From positions 516,681 through 580,680 of the forward strand of contig BFEA01000603.1 of NCBI GenBank assembly GCA_003427395.1: 64,000 bases of DNA, read 5' to 3'. Within the stretch, counting starts at the first letter, position 1; the number at the start of each line of letters is the position of its first letter. A model generated the notes under the pieces. That model saw nothing but the letters and a program-made list of their open reading frames with translations. It did not search any database and had not been told where the DNA came from. Made by a program: the position numbers and the translations under genes. Positions 31,921 to 44,425 of this stretch are shown piece by piece. The DNA is from Chara braunii (Eukaryota > Streptophyta > Charophyceae > Charales > Characeae).

Positions 31921-32249
31921 CTAAGTGTAATGACCTGCCAAACACGGACTGAGACACACAGCTGATTTCTGAGTTTTGCTCATGGAATGTATGCCTTGCT
32001 GAGTTTCCCGCTTGTTGCTGAGTTTTCTAAGTCTGTGTGGGAGCGTGCTTGCTGGTCTGCATGCCTGTCTGAGTGCTTGTCGTATTGAGTGTGTGTGTGA
32101 CCCGCAAGGGCACTTGTTCAGAAGGCCCGAAGGGCCGGTACTTACCTTTGGCCATGGCATTGAGGGTTGCAGCAGGGAAAACACTCAAGTGGCGGGGGAA
32201 GAGGCCCGCAACGCTTGAAGCAGCGGGGAAACACTCAAGTCGCAGGTAG

Positions 32250-33245
32250 GCCAGTACCACACCCTGAAGAGGTAGATGTGCCGGGTACTTGAGGCCGAGC
32301 AGATGAAGACAAAAGTTGGCATTTTTAGAGGCCCAGTAGCTGTAGGCTAGGTCTAGGCGGGTACCAGTCCAACCAGTCTGAGTCTAGAGCCTGTACGGGC
32401 AATATCAGAGTCTGCAATGATGTTTCCCTCCAAAAGGGAGGAGGTACTGGCTGCTTGGAGGCCTCGCGGCCTAGGAAGTCGCTCGCCAAGAGGCAAGCAG
32501 GCCACTATATCTCCAGGACGAGCAAATAGCTCCTCCTCATTGTCGGTGTGCAAGTTTGGTGACACACTGGTTGGAGTGCTGGCTGGAGCAGCGCTAGCAC
32601 AGAGCTGTGCTGCTGGGGGAAGGAGCAAGGACAGGAGGAGGAAGAAGACCAGGACTAGGAAGGGAGAGCGCCAGAGGTACTTACCTGGCTATGGTGGTTG
32701 CCATCTTCATCACCTTAGTGTGCGCTGCAGCAGGAACTGGTAGAGCTACACCAAGAAGCTTCAAGGCAGAGTCAGGCATGGCGGCCTGAGCTAGCGCAGC
32801 CATAGCTGCTTTTTGTTGTCCTTTGCACAGCAGGGCGATGCCCTGGTAGTCCGCTATAGCCTCGGCCTTGGAGGAAGGAGGAAGAAGGGTGGCCATGGCT
32901 ATGGTGGACCTCATGTGATACCTGCAGTAGAAGAGGGATTCGGACATTGATTCTGGTTCAGCCATTCAACATTATTATTATTATTTCTTGTTTGAATAAG
33001 AGGGGAGGAGATAAGGAGGAGGAGAGTGTTGGTGAAGAAAGGAATTCTCATTGGTATTTGCTGGTGTACATCTTCTTCTTCTTATTTCTTCCATCTTCTT
33101 TTTCTTCTTCTTTCTTCCATCTTCTTCTTCTTCTTCCTCTTCTTCTTTTTTCCCTCTCTCTCCTCTCAAGTTCCTTCATTTCATTTTGCAATTGGACAGC
33201 ATTGTACTTTCCCATGAATGTGTACTTCAAAATTGGCCAGGGTCA
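32250..33245 (+). mobile_element. Probable solo LTR, family A
   Basis: This segment is related along its length to 9640-10560: GCAATGATGTTTCCCTCCAAAA, GAGGTACTTACCTGGCTATG, an ATTATTATTATT run, a long TTCTTC tract, and TTGCAATTGGACAGCATTGT near the end. No internal region is present. Exact ends are not defined. It ends about 30 bp from a PIEZO exon. Confidence 0.45.
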
Positions 33246-33273
33246 TAACGTAAGTGCATTAATGCGGACTCAC

Positions 33274-33407
33274 CATTCGTATCTTCAAGAAGGTCCCATA
33301 TGGTATACTGATGCTCCTGAGTAAGTGCAAACGCCGCAGTCAGCACCACCAGAAGCTGAGGAACAATGACTTGCAAAATCTCCAGCGGGTCCTTCCATGT
33401 AGCAAGT
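33274..33407 (-). CDS. PIEZO: PIEZO exon 2 of those visible
   Basis: This 134-nt exon has a very strong acceptor (TTTTTCTGTCTTTGTTGTTG followed by TCATTCCTCACAG) and donor GTGAGT, phase 2 in and phase 1 out. The reading LATWKDPLEILQVIVPQLLV runs into VLTAAFALTQEHQYTIWDLL and EDTN. Plant PIEZO has SWKSPTVIYFLVLQLLTAFV followed by ALVE and a DPW motif. Shared features are W-K-x-P, the QLL...L-x-A helix and the following W. It joins upstream as GFS-R-LATWK and downstream as TN-G-RDKS, both in phase. Confidence 0.88.
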
Positions 33408-35591
33408 CTGTGAGGAATGACAACAACAAAGACAGAAAAACTCAAAATTGAACGAACAAACCAGCAAACAAAACAACCTTTAATCTTTTGCACATTCGGC
33501 AGGCAATCACCCAGTCCAACAACTCGTGTTTCGGTTGTATTGTAGCAAGGTTTGAGCTCATGAATAATTGTAGCAGTAGTTCTGGGTGTGTAGAAAACTT
33601 CCACGTCCAGTGCATATCAATGTCGGCATTTCCAGCATATAGGGAAACCATTGACGATTAGTATTGCTGAAGGAAGATAGAAGTTCCTTCTCCAGCACAT
33701 AGTGAAGTGGTTGAACTTTCATGTTGCCAAGCGCTCACATCCCTGTTCACGCGGCCAGCCTCCACCAGGGCAGGTCAACCTGGGGTGGGCACAAAACAAT
33801 CCCCTGGCTTGTAAATGGTGCATGCTACCAGTCTACATTCAAACAAACACCATGGGAGAATGCTATTCCTAATCAGAAGGGCATAATTCATCACACAACC
33901 AGAGTCAAAACAAACACATGTTATGATCCTAATACATTCATGATGCAAAACTCAAATATGAGACAATGCCATCAACCGCACCCCAAAAGACAAGCAGAAG
34001 AGAGAAGAGGTAATAGAGTGAGGAGAGAAGATGAAGACAACAAAGAAGAACAACACAAGAATACTCCAGTCATATCTACCTCCTCCATCTCGCCATGTCA
34101 TCGGCACCCTCAAGTACTGCTCCTGTGAGGCCGTGTGGGCCTCCCAGGTGCAAATGCAGCAGCGCCGTGCTGGGAAGCCCTCGCTATGAGAAGTGAGGCC
34201 CAGCAAGTGTCAGAAAAGGCCGGGTCAGACCAGTCGGGATACTGAGACAGGCTACCGGCCAGGTGGCTGGGATCCCGCAGGCCGTGGGCGCTTCTCGGAG
34301 ATACTGGAAGGCAGTGCCTACCAGCCTGCCCATACACCCGCCTTGGCATAAAAGAAGAGAGGCTGGGGCAGCAGAGGCATCTTATCGGCATGCAGACTCC
34401 ACCGAGCTGCTTGAGTGCACATGTACTTGGGAAGCGGTGCTAGTGCAGGCCAGTGCCTGAAAGCCAAGGCAGGCAGCACCTGCAATAGCTGCACTGGGTA
34501 CCTGGAGAGTGGAAGCGATGCATGGAAGGGAGATCCTGGGAGGAGGAGAAAGGCTGTAGGGAGAAGGTTTGGCGAGGGATATATGTGGTGGTTGGCGCTG
34601 GTTGCCAAAAAGCGCTTTAGTGTCAAACATTCTACGTTTCGGCATCACCTGCAGCAGCATGTACTCTGTGGTACTATACATTGGCGTAGTACAGGGTAGG
34701 GTAGTGGATAGAGTCCGTGATGAAGTACGCCAGTAATGAGAGAATAGCGAGAGCCGGGATCTCTCACTGTTGTCGAAATGGGAGGCAAGAAGCAGGATTT
34801 TCATCATCAAGACGGTACAGCATTGTCAATTCCTGTCCTGGTGTGCTCTTTGCTTCGTCATTTCTCCTAATTGCCTAAATGTGACTCACAGGAGTGCATT
34901 ATGTTTGTAATTTTTCCTCCAATGCAGTTCCTTGCACTCCTCTTTATTGATGATGAATGAATGAACAAAGAATCAATATCCGATGAATATCCCCTCTTAG
35001 CTCTTGAGAAAGAACCTCTCTTCAGCTCTTCTACTTCCTCTCTCACATCAAGTAGCATGCATAACCCATGGAGGTCATCCAACTACTAATGAAGGATGTA
35101 TATAGAACAACACACAAACTACCACTCTCTTCCGCACTCCGAACTCCATGCCTCACTCTTAGATGACCTCCCTGTCCAGTCAGGACCTCCAAAGGGGCCT
35201 TCTTGATGTAGTGCTAACTAGTCAAGGTCGGTTTCCTCCTCCTTCCTCCTTCCCGCTTCCTCCTCTTCTCTTAAAGAAGTCACCTACTTGCCTACATAGC
35301 CTAGTGTGGGCTCACCTGTACCCTACTATACCCAACCCTATTTCCAACCACATTACCTCCATAGCCATGGAGGTCATCTTCTTTACCCACTAGCTTCTCC
35401 TCCAGCTACATCATGCTCCGGCACCTTTCCCTCTTGACGGACCAGCAGCATGTCTGGTAGGTGAGATATACCGCATGGACTGAATCCGGCGGCCAAGCAC
35501 TCTCCCGCTTGAGTGCTCCTGGGCCTATCCAGGTTGCTACCAGGCCTGCAGACCCTCCTTTTCAGAGGAGAGTTGGGAACATTACTGCAGA
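33408..35591 (-). other. Left part of PIEZO intron 1, no gene recognised
   Basis: GC-rich LTR-like phrases occur at 34110-34620 (GCAGCAGCGCCGTGCTGGGA, CACTGGGTACCTGGAGAG), but no domain or clear terminal repeats are seen. The frame 33721-34128 has no recognised product. Confidence 0.35.
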
Positions 35592-35596
35592 TTGTA

Positions 35597-36387
35597 TGTT
35601 GCATGCTGAGCCTGCACACGGGCCCCATTTGAGGGACCCAACGGTTGCTGAGGGGCCCCCAGGCCGCGTACCATCCAGCACGCGCCCAAAAGGCCCACGA
35701 CGGCCCTCCAGGCCCTAGGCAGCACACTAGGTAGATAGGCTGTAGTTTTACTTACCGTTTTTTTGGTGTGTGTGTGCTGTCTTATTTTTGTCTGTTCAGG
35801 TGCCGTTTCGGACTTGCAGCCCCAAGGCCGGACCTTGGGACTGGGTACACCGGAGGCAGGCCCGAAACGAGGCCAGGCGCATTTTTGGCGCCAAACCAAC
35901 AGGTACCGGCGTCGTTTCGGTCCTGCAGGACCCAAGACAGCACCTTGGGCCAGGTGCACCGGTAGAAGGCCGTTTTTAGGCCAGGCGCATTTCTGCGCCA
36001 TGCTGCAGCAGCAGCAAGGTCTGGACGTCCGGTGGGGACCCAGACCACCTGGGCCGTTTTAGGCCACACAACACCAGGTAGCCCCAGCTGCCCAGCGCTA
36101 CAAATAGCTGGGCAGCGGCTGGGCCAGGGACAGTTCGAGTAGCTCATTTCTGAGCGACATGCTGCTGGTTGGAGGCTGCGCTATGCTGCGCTGGGTAGTG
36201 GAGTAGGGAGTAGAGGTTAGAGGAGATGGGGAGTGGCGGAGGCCATACCTGCAGTCGGCGAGCTTACCTGGTGCCATAGCTGGGCTCCACGCGGTACCTG
36301 CACACAGCAACGGACGAAGTCAGTTCAGTGACAGCTACCTGCAGGTGAGATAGTGAGGAGGACTTCATCCCTTCTCTCCCTCCTCCA

Positions 36388-36425
<38 letters not shown>

Positions 36426-36931
36426 CTCCTTCCTCCTCTTTCTCATCTTCTTCTTCGAATCTGAGAGTGTGAGAGGTTATCAGTAGGGATTCAGACAGAG
36501 GTTATGTTGGGCGCATTGCCCAGGGTCTGATTCGACATTTCTGGGACAGACATTGATTGGACATTCGGCAAGGGACTATTTGGGGACTTCGCCATTGCGA
36601 TCTTGGTCTACTCCCTCGCCTCCTTCCTCCTTCGTCTCGCCCCTCCCCCATCTCTCATCCGTGGCATCTCCCCATGTGCGTGCGCGAAGGAGGGACCTTT
36701 CTTCCATGATTGCGGTCCCTCCTCTCTCTCTCTCATGTGTGATGTGTGATGGATGTTGGGTCAGTCCAGATCAGATCAGATCTTCTCTTTAAAGTCTTCC
36801 GCCGTGCCACTTTGTGCCATCTTGTACGTATCAGAATGTACATTGCTTGTTGTTGCATTGTCCATTTCAGTCCTTTTCATCACATAGCGGATCCTTGGCT
36901 CCCTGAGCATTGCTACCCTGAGCATGCGTCA
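35597..36931 (+). repeat. 5' LTR of the chromovirus
   Basis: It starts TGTTGCATGCTG and ends near GCGTCA, four bases before the primer site. It carries a short CT tract at 36385-36420. Compared with the 3' LTR I count roughly two dozen differences in the first 530 bp and fewer later, so the copies have diverged by a few percent. That indicates an old insertion. Confidence 0.9.
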
Positions 36932-36935
36932 GTTT

Positions 36936-36947
36936 TGGTATCGGAGC
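36936..36947 (+). other. Primer binding site (initiator tRNA-Met)
   Basis: TGGTATCGGAGC lies just inside the 5' LTR. It differs by one base (A to G) from TGGTATCAGAGC, the usual plant initiator-Met site. Confidence 0.85.
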
Positions 36948-37014
36948 TACGCGTGTGAATCAGGACGACCTGATCTGATGCGAGGGCGGGACAACCCACA
37001 ATCGATTGGGTAAG

Positions 37015-37740
37015 TCACGATCGATCAATCGATTGATTGATCTCGGATTGGTTAATCAATCAGGATTGATTGATTGATTGATTGATTGATCGTTGATTGA
37101 TTGATTAGGTTACACTAATTAGTCCCCAAAATCGCAGATTCCGACCTAACTGCCAAAATCGAAATTTTCTCTCCTTGTTGGGTCTCGTTTCCCCGCTATT
37201 TCTTTTGTGGTAAATCGCAAAAACAGGGCATCTGAGAGTTTCGTTTTTCTTTTGAAACCTGAAACTTCGTTGTTGGAGATCCAAAAGACTGAAACTTTCC
37301 GTTATTTCGAGGAATTTCGTGAATTGTTTTTTGAAGCCATCATTTCGAATTTTTTTTCTTGTTTCTGAAATTCGAAATTTCGCGGCAGAGAAGTCCGGAA
37401 TTTTGTTTTTTGAAAAGTTTCGATTTTATCCCGTTACAAAAATTCCCGTTATTTATTCCGAATTTTTTTTTAAATTCGTTTTTTAATTCATTCTGAAATT
37501 CGTTTTTCATTTCCGAAATTATTTCTGAAATTCGTTTTTCACTTTCCGAAATTCGTTTTTCACTTCCGAAATTATTTCTGAAATTCGTTTTTCATTTCCG
37601 AAATTATTTCTGAAACTCGGTTTTCACTTTCTGCAATTCGTGTTTCACTTCCGAAATTATTTCTGAAATTCACTTCCGAAATTATTTCCGAAATTATTTC
37701 CGAAATTATTTCTGAAATTATTCCGAATATTTTTTTTCTG
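37015..37740 (+). repeat. Leader repeats: (GATT)n and a TTCGAAAT-type minisatellite
   Basis: A GATT/ATTG run fills 37021-37110. From about 37480 to 37735 the phrases CCGAAATTATTTCTGAAATT and CGTTTTTCAC alternate about eight times. Both lie in the untranslated leader between primer site and gag. Confidence 0.9.
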
Positions 37741-38053
37741 TTCTCGGAATTTTCTGGACTTGCGGGAACCGATATTTTTTTCTCTGTTTTCGCAGTCCTG
37801 TATCTCCATTTGACATTTTGATGCATTCGGCAGTCTGAAATTCGAAATTTGTGGCTCTAACTGCTGAGGGGATATCCTGGGCGACCATTCGATTGCCCAC
37901 TCCCCTTCTCTCCACCCCAACCCTTCATCCCTTCTCCGCCCTTCTTACCTGCCCATTCACCTGCAGTTGCAGGCCAGGTAAGTCCTCGCTTCAGCAGGCC
38001 ACGTCAGGGACCCGCAGCGCATGACCATACTTACTCGCTCGCAGACAGCAGCA

Positions 38054-39557
38054 ATGGATCAGAACGCAGGCTAGACTGACGAGGCCTACGAGGCACGGCT
38101 GGTGGCCATCATGACCGAAACCAAGCAGCGGGCAGACGCAGCGGCAGCAGCACGGAAGAAGAACGAAGCAGAGGCAGAGCGACTACGTCTTCTGGCTGAA
38201 GAACAGCGGCAGAAGCACACAGCAGCAGCAGCCAAGGCCGCTGATGAGGAACGCGTACGGCGACGCGAGACCATATTCAGGGAGGAGAATGCACTTCACG
38301 CACAGGCCAAGGATTTGGCAGAGGGAGGCAGAGAGCGGCGAATCCGTCGACTACGGGAGCAAGGTATCTCATCTGCTCAACTGTGTCACGGACCTCCTCG
38401 CGACTTGCATCGCGCAGCAGGAGGATATCTACTCTCTCGACCACACCAACAAGGCGTTACAGCAGTCACTGGACCAGACGCTCAAGCGTGTTCAGCAGCT
38501 GGAGCAGCAGGTCGCTAACGCCAATGCCAGCGCCGGCCCCTCCGACCTCGTCGACCGCGTCAACGTCTTGGAGATAGACGTGGGGACACTCAAGGCCGGG
38601 GCACAACAGCACGTCTGCGCCGCAGCCAGCTCCAGCACGACGCCACGCGAGACCATTGTCAAGTTTGACGGGCTCCTGATCTTCTGTGACGCATCGAAGA
38701 TGGACCCCATACAATGGTGGCGCCAGTTCGACCTCAAGCTGGACCTCCACCACGTCGCCAACGACAACCGACACACCTATTTGTACTCCCGCTCAGGAGG
38801 CGCGTGTCAATCATGGCTGGACAATATGCTGTCCTCACACGCATGTACAGCCACGGAATTACATAAGTACATCACCTGGGCGGATCTCAAGGCGGCATGG
38901 AAGAAGCGTTTCCAAGTGGAACCGCCGAAACACCAGGCGATGGACAAGTTGTTGACGTTTACGCAACACAACATGCCAAGCGGCGACTGGATATCTGAGT
39001 TCCAACGCCTGGCAAGCACGCCCAAGCTGCCGCTGAATTTCAACGGCATCAAGCTCTATTTCATCAAGAGGTCGTGCCCAAAGTTGCAGAATGCGTTGAC
39101 TCATGTCGCCGACACCCTCACTACAAGCGAGGAACTTTTCAACAAGGCCACGCAGATCATCGTGACGAATTTGGCAGCCCGAAATACGGGCCCCTCGTCA
39201 ACCGCCGGCCAGGGCACGAATCAGCATCAACCGAAAGTGGCCGTGGTTGCAGCGGCAACAACTAGCGACCCTTCACACGAGGCTGCTACGTCTGACGAGG
39301 GAGACAGGCTCGCAGCTGCCCAGAATGGTGGCTGCCCCGCCAAAGGACGAGGACGCGGCAAAACGAAGACAACCACCACTACTTCTGGGCTTGGACAAGC
39401 AACTCCAACTCAAGGACCTTGGACAGCATACGGTCTGACGGAGCGCGGGTATCGCGTCCGCACCAAGTACCGTTATTGTTTGTGGTGCGATTGCACGGCC
39501 CATGAGACCGCGAACTGCCCCACGAAAGCCAAGGGCCCCGCTCAGTCGGGAAAGTGA
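38054..39557 (+). pseudogene. gag: Chromovirus gag
   Basis: The probable start is ATG at 38054 (MDQNAG), followed at codon 7 by TAG (38072-38074) and then TDEAYEARLVAIM. An Ala/Glu/Arg-rich coiled coil follows (RKKNEAEAERLRLLAEEQRQ). Near 38350 the frame shifts, and a second coiled coil (LKRVQQLEQQVANANA) and the capsid-like domain continue: KFDGLLIFCDASKMDPIQWW, YLYSRSGGACQSWLDNMLSS and LKAAWKKRFQVEPP. Toward the end lies one zinc knuckle, CLWCDCTAHETANC (CX2CX4HX4C). The stop at 39555-39557 overlaps the next frame by GTGA, a possible -1 shift site between gag and pol. The product would package element RNA. Confidence 0.9.
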
Positions 39558-40490
39558 GCACCGCCGAGAGTGGCGCGACAACACTCTCGACACCTTCGGA
39601 ACCGGTTACCGCGCGAGTAACCTCCCTCGGTTCCGGGGCACATGCGGACGTCGCAAGTCCTCCCATTCTCCATTCTTTCGAGGACTATGCTGCCCGGCTC
39701 GTACCTTCGCTGAATTCACGAGCCCAAGGACAGGATGTATGTGCGGTCTCTTCTTCGACCAGAAGCAGCAGCATTGATTCGTCTTCAAGTGGACTTTCGC
39801 GGGATTCGGCGCGCGCGTTCAACATCGAAAACTTGGACCCGTTGACGCCCGAGGATTTTGCATGGCTTCCTCTCCCTTCCACCGGCTGCTTACCAGAGCC
39901 GCAATGCGCAACTCTTCACGCTCATTTACATACATACCTACCCTTCTATGCACCACCAACTTCGCCTACGGAGGACGAGGTCGCGGTGGGGGACATTCTT
40001 GCGTATGTGAGCAAGGTGGCCCACGAGTTTCGCACGCAGCGGTATGACGACAACAACGCGCCGCTCCTTTATGTCCGCATCCAAATCGGGCAAGCGTCCT
40101 GCAGCGCTTCGCTGGATAGTGGTGCGACTCACAACTTTATTAGTCAGTCCTTCATGCAAAGGGCCGGTCTTGGACCACAAGTTCGAAGGAAGGCACACCC
40201 TACGACGATCAAGTTGGCGGACAGTCGAAGGCAACAACTCCTTGATCGCTACATCGAAGTCGTCCCAATTTATTTTGCACCTCATGCATGCGAACCGGTG
40301 ACGTTCGATATCTTGGACATGGACTTCGACATCATTTTGGGCATGCCTTGGCTTGCAAGTGCGGATCACACGGTCAACTTCCACCGGCGGACGCTTACGG
40401 TTCGCAACGCGTTCGGCGCCGAAGTACCATGTACTGCACCCTTCGATCCGGTGCCAAGTTGTAACAGCAAAGTCTTTTCGGGCCACTTGT
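39554..40490 (+). pseudogene. pro: Chromovirus protease region
   Basis: After a Ser/Pro-rich linker the aspartic protease reads LYVRIQIGQASC, then SASLDSGATHNFISQSF with the catalytic D-S-G, and later FDIILGMPWLASAD, the conserved flap-to-helix I-(I/L)-G motif. The catalytic Asp is intact. The frame is lost near 40490, and the following RT continues in another frame. Chance readings extend the open frame to 40954. Confidence 0.9.
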
Positions 40491-42351
40491 GCTTACGAGC
40501 GGACCGAAGAGATCGGCTTATGTTTTCTTCGAACCATCGCGGTAGCCGACTCGCCACCTATGGACTTGTCTTCAGACCCCCGGGTGGTGCGGTTGCTCGA
40601 CGAATTCGCCGACGTCTTCGAGTCACCTACCGGCGTGGTGCCGGATCGGCCAATCTCTCACAAGATCATTCTCGAGGCCGGTGTCGTGCCGCCAAAAGGT
40701 TGCATTTACCGCATGAGCGAGGAGGAACTTACAGTACTCCGCACGCAGCTCGACGACTTGTTGGACAAAGGCTGGATCCAGCCTGGCAGCTCACCCTATG
40801 GTGCGCCAGTTCTCTTCGTTCGGAAGAAGAACGAGGACCTTTGCCTATGCATCGATTACCGCAAGCTCAATGCGCAAACCGTCAAGATCGCGGGACCTCT
40901 TCCTCGTATCGACGACCTTCTGGAGCGCTTGGGCGGCGCAAAATTCTTTTCTAAGCTGGATTTGAAGTCAGGATATCATCAGATCTCGATTCGGCCACAA
41001 GATCGCTACAAGACCGCGTTCAAGACACGGTACGGGCACTTCGAGTGGGTTGTTATGCCTTTTGGACTCACCAACGCCCCGACGACTTTTCAAGCGGCGA
41101 TGACCAAGGAGTTCCGAGCAATGTTGGACCGGTTCGTGCTGGTCTACTTGAACGACATCCTCGTCTATAGCCGGACCTTGGAGGAACATCTTGACCATCT
41201 TCGACGAGTGTTGGAGACACTCCGGCGTGCCAAGTTCAAAGCCAACCGCGACAAGTGCGAGTTCGTGCGTCAAGAGTTGGAATACTTGGGGCCACTTAGT
41301 CACTCCACAAGGCATCAGTCCGTTGTCGGACAAGATTCAAGTCGTCCAAGACTGGTCGGAGCCACGGAACGTCACGGATGTTCGATCATTCCTTGGCCTC
41401 GCCGGCTACTACCAACGTTTCATCAAAGGCTACTCGAAGATCGCGGCTCACTTAACCAAGCTTCAATGCGAGGACCGACCGTTTGACTTCGGGACGGACG
41501 CGCGGGAATCATTCTTGGCCCTCAAGGCCGCATTACTGTCCGCGGAGGTATTGCGGATATACGACCCGCTATTGCCAACGCGCGTCACCACGAATGCGTC
41601 CGGCTATGGCATTGGTGTCGTCCTCGAGCAACATGACGGCGTGGACTGGCCCCCAGTCGAATACTTCAGCAAGAAAGTGTCGGTCGTGCACTCCATCGAC
41701 GATGCCGGCAAGAAGGAACTTCTAGCCTTCGTCCACACACTCAAGCGGTGGCGGCACTTCCTCCTCGGTCGATGCCAGTTCCGATGGGTAACGAACAACA
41801 ATCCGTTGGTCTTTTACAAGTCTCAAGACACCGTCAACAGCACCATCGCCCGTTGGATGGCCTTCATCGACCAATTCGACTTCTTTCCCGATCACATTTT
41901 GGGGAAGTCGAACCGTTTTGCGGATGCCCTTTCGCGGCGTTCGGACCACTGCACCGTGGTCTACTCAACCTTCGAGATCGAGGACGACTTGCGGAACAGC
42001 TTCATCTGCGGCTATCAAACCGACCCCGAGTTTCGCGACAAGTACGCTAATTGTTCCTTTCCCAATCCGGCGCCTTCGCACTATCGGATCCAAGAGGGAT
42101 ACTTGCTTCTTCACTCGCGGGGGAAGGATCTCCTTTGTGTGCCGCAAGATTCACATTTGCGCACCTGGCTTCTTGGTGAGTTCCACGACGCCCCCGCCAC
42201 CGGACACTTTGGAGTCAATCGCACGATTGGCCGACTACGTGAGCGCTTTTGGTGGCCCGGTCTCCTCGACGACGTCACGCGCTATTGCGAGTCATGCGAA
42301 GTTTGCCGACGTAGCAAACCTCGCAATCATCGTCCGTATGGCGAACTGTGA
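40490..42351 (+). pseudogene. pol: Chromovirus reverse transcriptase and RNase H
   Basis: RT begins VVRLLDEFADVFESPTGVVP, then KGWIQPGSSPYGAPVLFVRK, LCIDYRKLNAQTV, FFSKLDLKSGYHQI and VMPFGLTNAPTTFQ. The active-site motif reads VYLNDILVYS: the first Asp of the Y-x-D-D box is Asn (AAC at 41151-41153). A frameshift near 41290 separates the thumb (LSDKIQVVQDW, FLGLAGYYQRFIKGY). RNase H shows the same change twice: VTTNASGYGIG (41593-41595) and VTNNNPLVFY (41794-41796), where Asp is expected. RT and RNase H would therefore both be inactive even if the frame were intact. A TGA at 42349-42351 ends this part. Confidence 0.93.
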
Positions 42352-43529
42352 CCATTACCGGTCCCCTTGCACCGAAGGGAAGCGATTGCCATGGATATCA
42401 CCGGGCCGTTCCCCAAGCACAAGACGGGCGTCGATGGGATTCTCACGGTGGTTGACCGCCTCACCAAGTTTGCCATGTTCTTGCCTTGCCGCTATCACGC
42501 CAAGGCACCGGAGTTAGCCGAGTTTCTCTACGCCGGTTGGATTCGAACAAGGGTTACCCCAAGGAAATCGTCTGCGACCGCAACACTCGGTTCATGCCCG
42601 ATTTTTGGTTGGCGCTCATCAAGCGATGGGGCTCATCCCTCAAGCCAAGTTCGGCTCGCCACCCCCAAACCGATGGCCAAACGGAGAGGGCACATCAGAC
42701 CGCACAGGTCCTTCTTCGAACTCTCATCCGTCCCGACCAAAAGGATTGGGTCGAGCGGCTGCCGAATGTTGAGTTGGCATACAACTCGTCCATCCATCCG
42801 GCTATCGGGATGTCGCCTTTCGAATCTGAGCATGGCTCGCCAGTCAACTCTCCATTGGACACAATCATTCCACGGACAACCGAGAGCGACGACCACCTTC
42901 TTTTCATTCGTCGGATGCAAGAGCTTCTTGTCAAGGCACGTGACCAGATGTCGAAGGCGTAGCAACGTATGCGCCAACAGGCCAACCGCCTGCGTCTTCC
43001 TTGTCCGTTCTGCGCCGGCGACCTCGTATGGATTTCCACTGCGGAATTCAGCCTCGAACAAGATATCTCTCGCAAGCTCCTTCCGAAATTGATGGGGCCC
43101 TGGCCGATCGTGGCACCAGCCGGAGACGCACCCGAAGGCCCTTCATTCATCATTTAGGTGCCCGACCACTTGCCCGTCAACCCGTTTTTTCACTGTTCCA
43201 AGTTGGCTCTCTACACGCCAGCAGCACTTGATGACTTCCCTGGGTGACGATCGCAAGACCCGCCCTCAATGGACGGCTTCCAAGGGATCGGCAACATCAT
43301 ATCCCACCGACGGCATCGCAACAAGCCAACCGAATTCTTGGTTCACTTTGCATACTACACCCATAGAGCTGACCGATGGCTGACCCATGCAGAACTTCAA
43401 GCAACGGGTCCCGATGCTCTCGCACGCTACGAGCAAAAGTTGAAGGACAAGCCGGCATCTTCGGCTCCACGCCGCACCCGCGTCCAAGTACCACCTTCAG
43501 ATCGTCAGCTTCGCCCCCGACCGGCTTGA
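42352..43529 (+). pseudogene. pol: Chromovirus integrase with C-terminal chromodomain
   Basis: The zinc-binding N-terminal part (ATGHFGVNRT, CESCEVCRR) lies just upstream in the RNase H frame. The core reads REAIAMDITGPFPKHKTGVD, GILTVVDRLTKFAMF, and after a frameshift near 42550 KEIVCDRNTRFMPDFW and RHPQTDGQTERAHQ. The D, D, E triad is present, though the DRD box reads DRN. In-frame stops lie at 42960-42962, 43155-43157 and 43245-43247. The tail (GFQGIGNIISHRR, TEFLVHFAYYTHRADRWLTH) is a chromodomain. Such domains usually steer integration to heterochromatin. Confidence 0.93.
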
Positions 43530-43535
43530 CTTCAT

Positions 43536-43549
43536 AAGGAGGGGGGGGG
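43536..43549 (+). other. Polypurine tract
   Basis: AAGGAGGGGGGGGG lies immediately before the 3' LTR start, the position of the plus-strand primer. Confidence 0.9.
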
Positions 43550-44342
43550 TGTTGCATGCTGCGCCTGCACACGGGCCCCATTTGAGGGGCCCGACGGTTG
43601 TTGAGGGGCCCCCAGGCCGTGTACCATCCAGCACGCGCCCTGGAGGCCCACGACGGCCCTCCAGGCCCTAGCCAGCACACTAGGTAGATAGGCTGTAGTT
43701 CTACTTGCCGTTTTTTCGGTGTGTGTGTGCTGCCTTATTTTTGACTGTTTAGGTGCCGTTTCGGACTTGCAGCCCCAAGACCGGACCTTGGGACTGGGTA
43801 CACCGGAGGCAGGCCCGAAACAAGGCCAGGCGCATTTTGGCGCCAAACCAACAGGTACCGGCGTCGTTTCGGTCCTGCAGGACCCAAGACAGCACCTTGG
43901 GCCAGGTGCACCTCTAGAAGGCCGTTTTTAGGCCAGGCGCATTTCTGCACCATGCTGCAGCAGCAGCAAGGTCTGGACGTCCGGTGGGGACCCAGACCAC
44001 CTGGGCCGTTTTAGGCCACACAGCACCAGGTAGGCCCAGCCGCCCAGCGCTACAAATAGCTGGGCAGCGGCTGGGCCAGGGACAGTTCGAGTAGCTCATT
44101 TCTGAGCGACATGCTGCTGGTTGGAGGTTGCGCTATGCTGCGCTGGGTAGCGTAGTAGGGAGTAGAGGTTAGAGGAGATAGGGAGTGGCGGAGGCCATAC
44201 CTGCAGTCGGCGAGCTTACCTGGCGCCATAGCTGGGCTCCACGCGGTACCTGCACACAGCAACGGACGAAGTCAGTTCAGTGACAGCTACCTGCAGGTGA
44301 GATAGCGAGGAGGACTTCATCCCTTCTCTCCCTCCTCCATCT

Positions 44343-44425
<83 letters not shown>

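Larger units (their letters stand above)
27597..33273 (-). other. PIEZO intron 2 (5.7 kb)
   Basis: The intron lies between GTGAGT at 33273 and the acceptor above 27596. It contains an inverted pair of an unrecognised coding repeat, a minisatellite, a mitochondrial insert, small tandem repeats and a probable solo LTR. 27700-28020 and 30760-31490 hold nothing I recognise. Confidence 0.65.
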
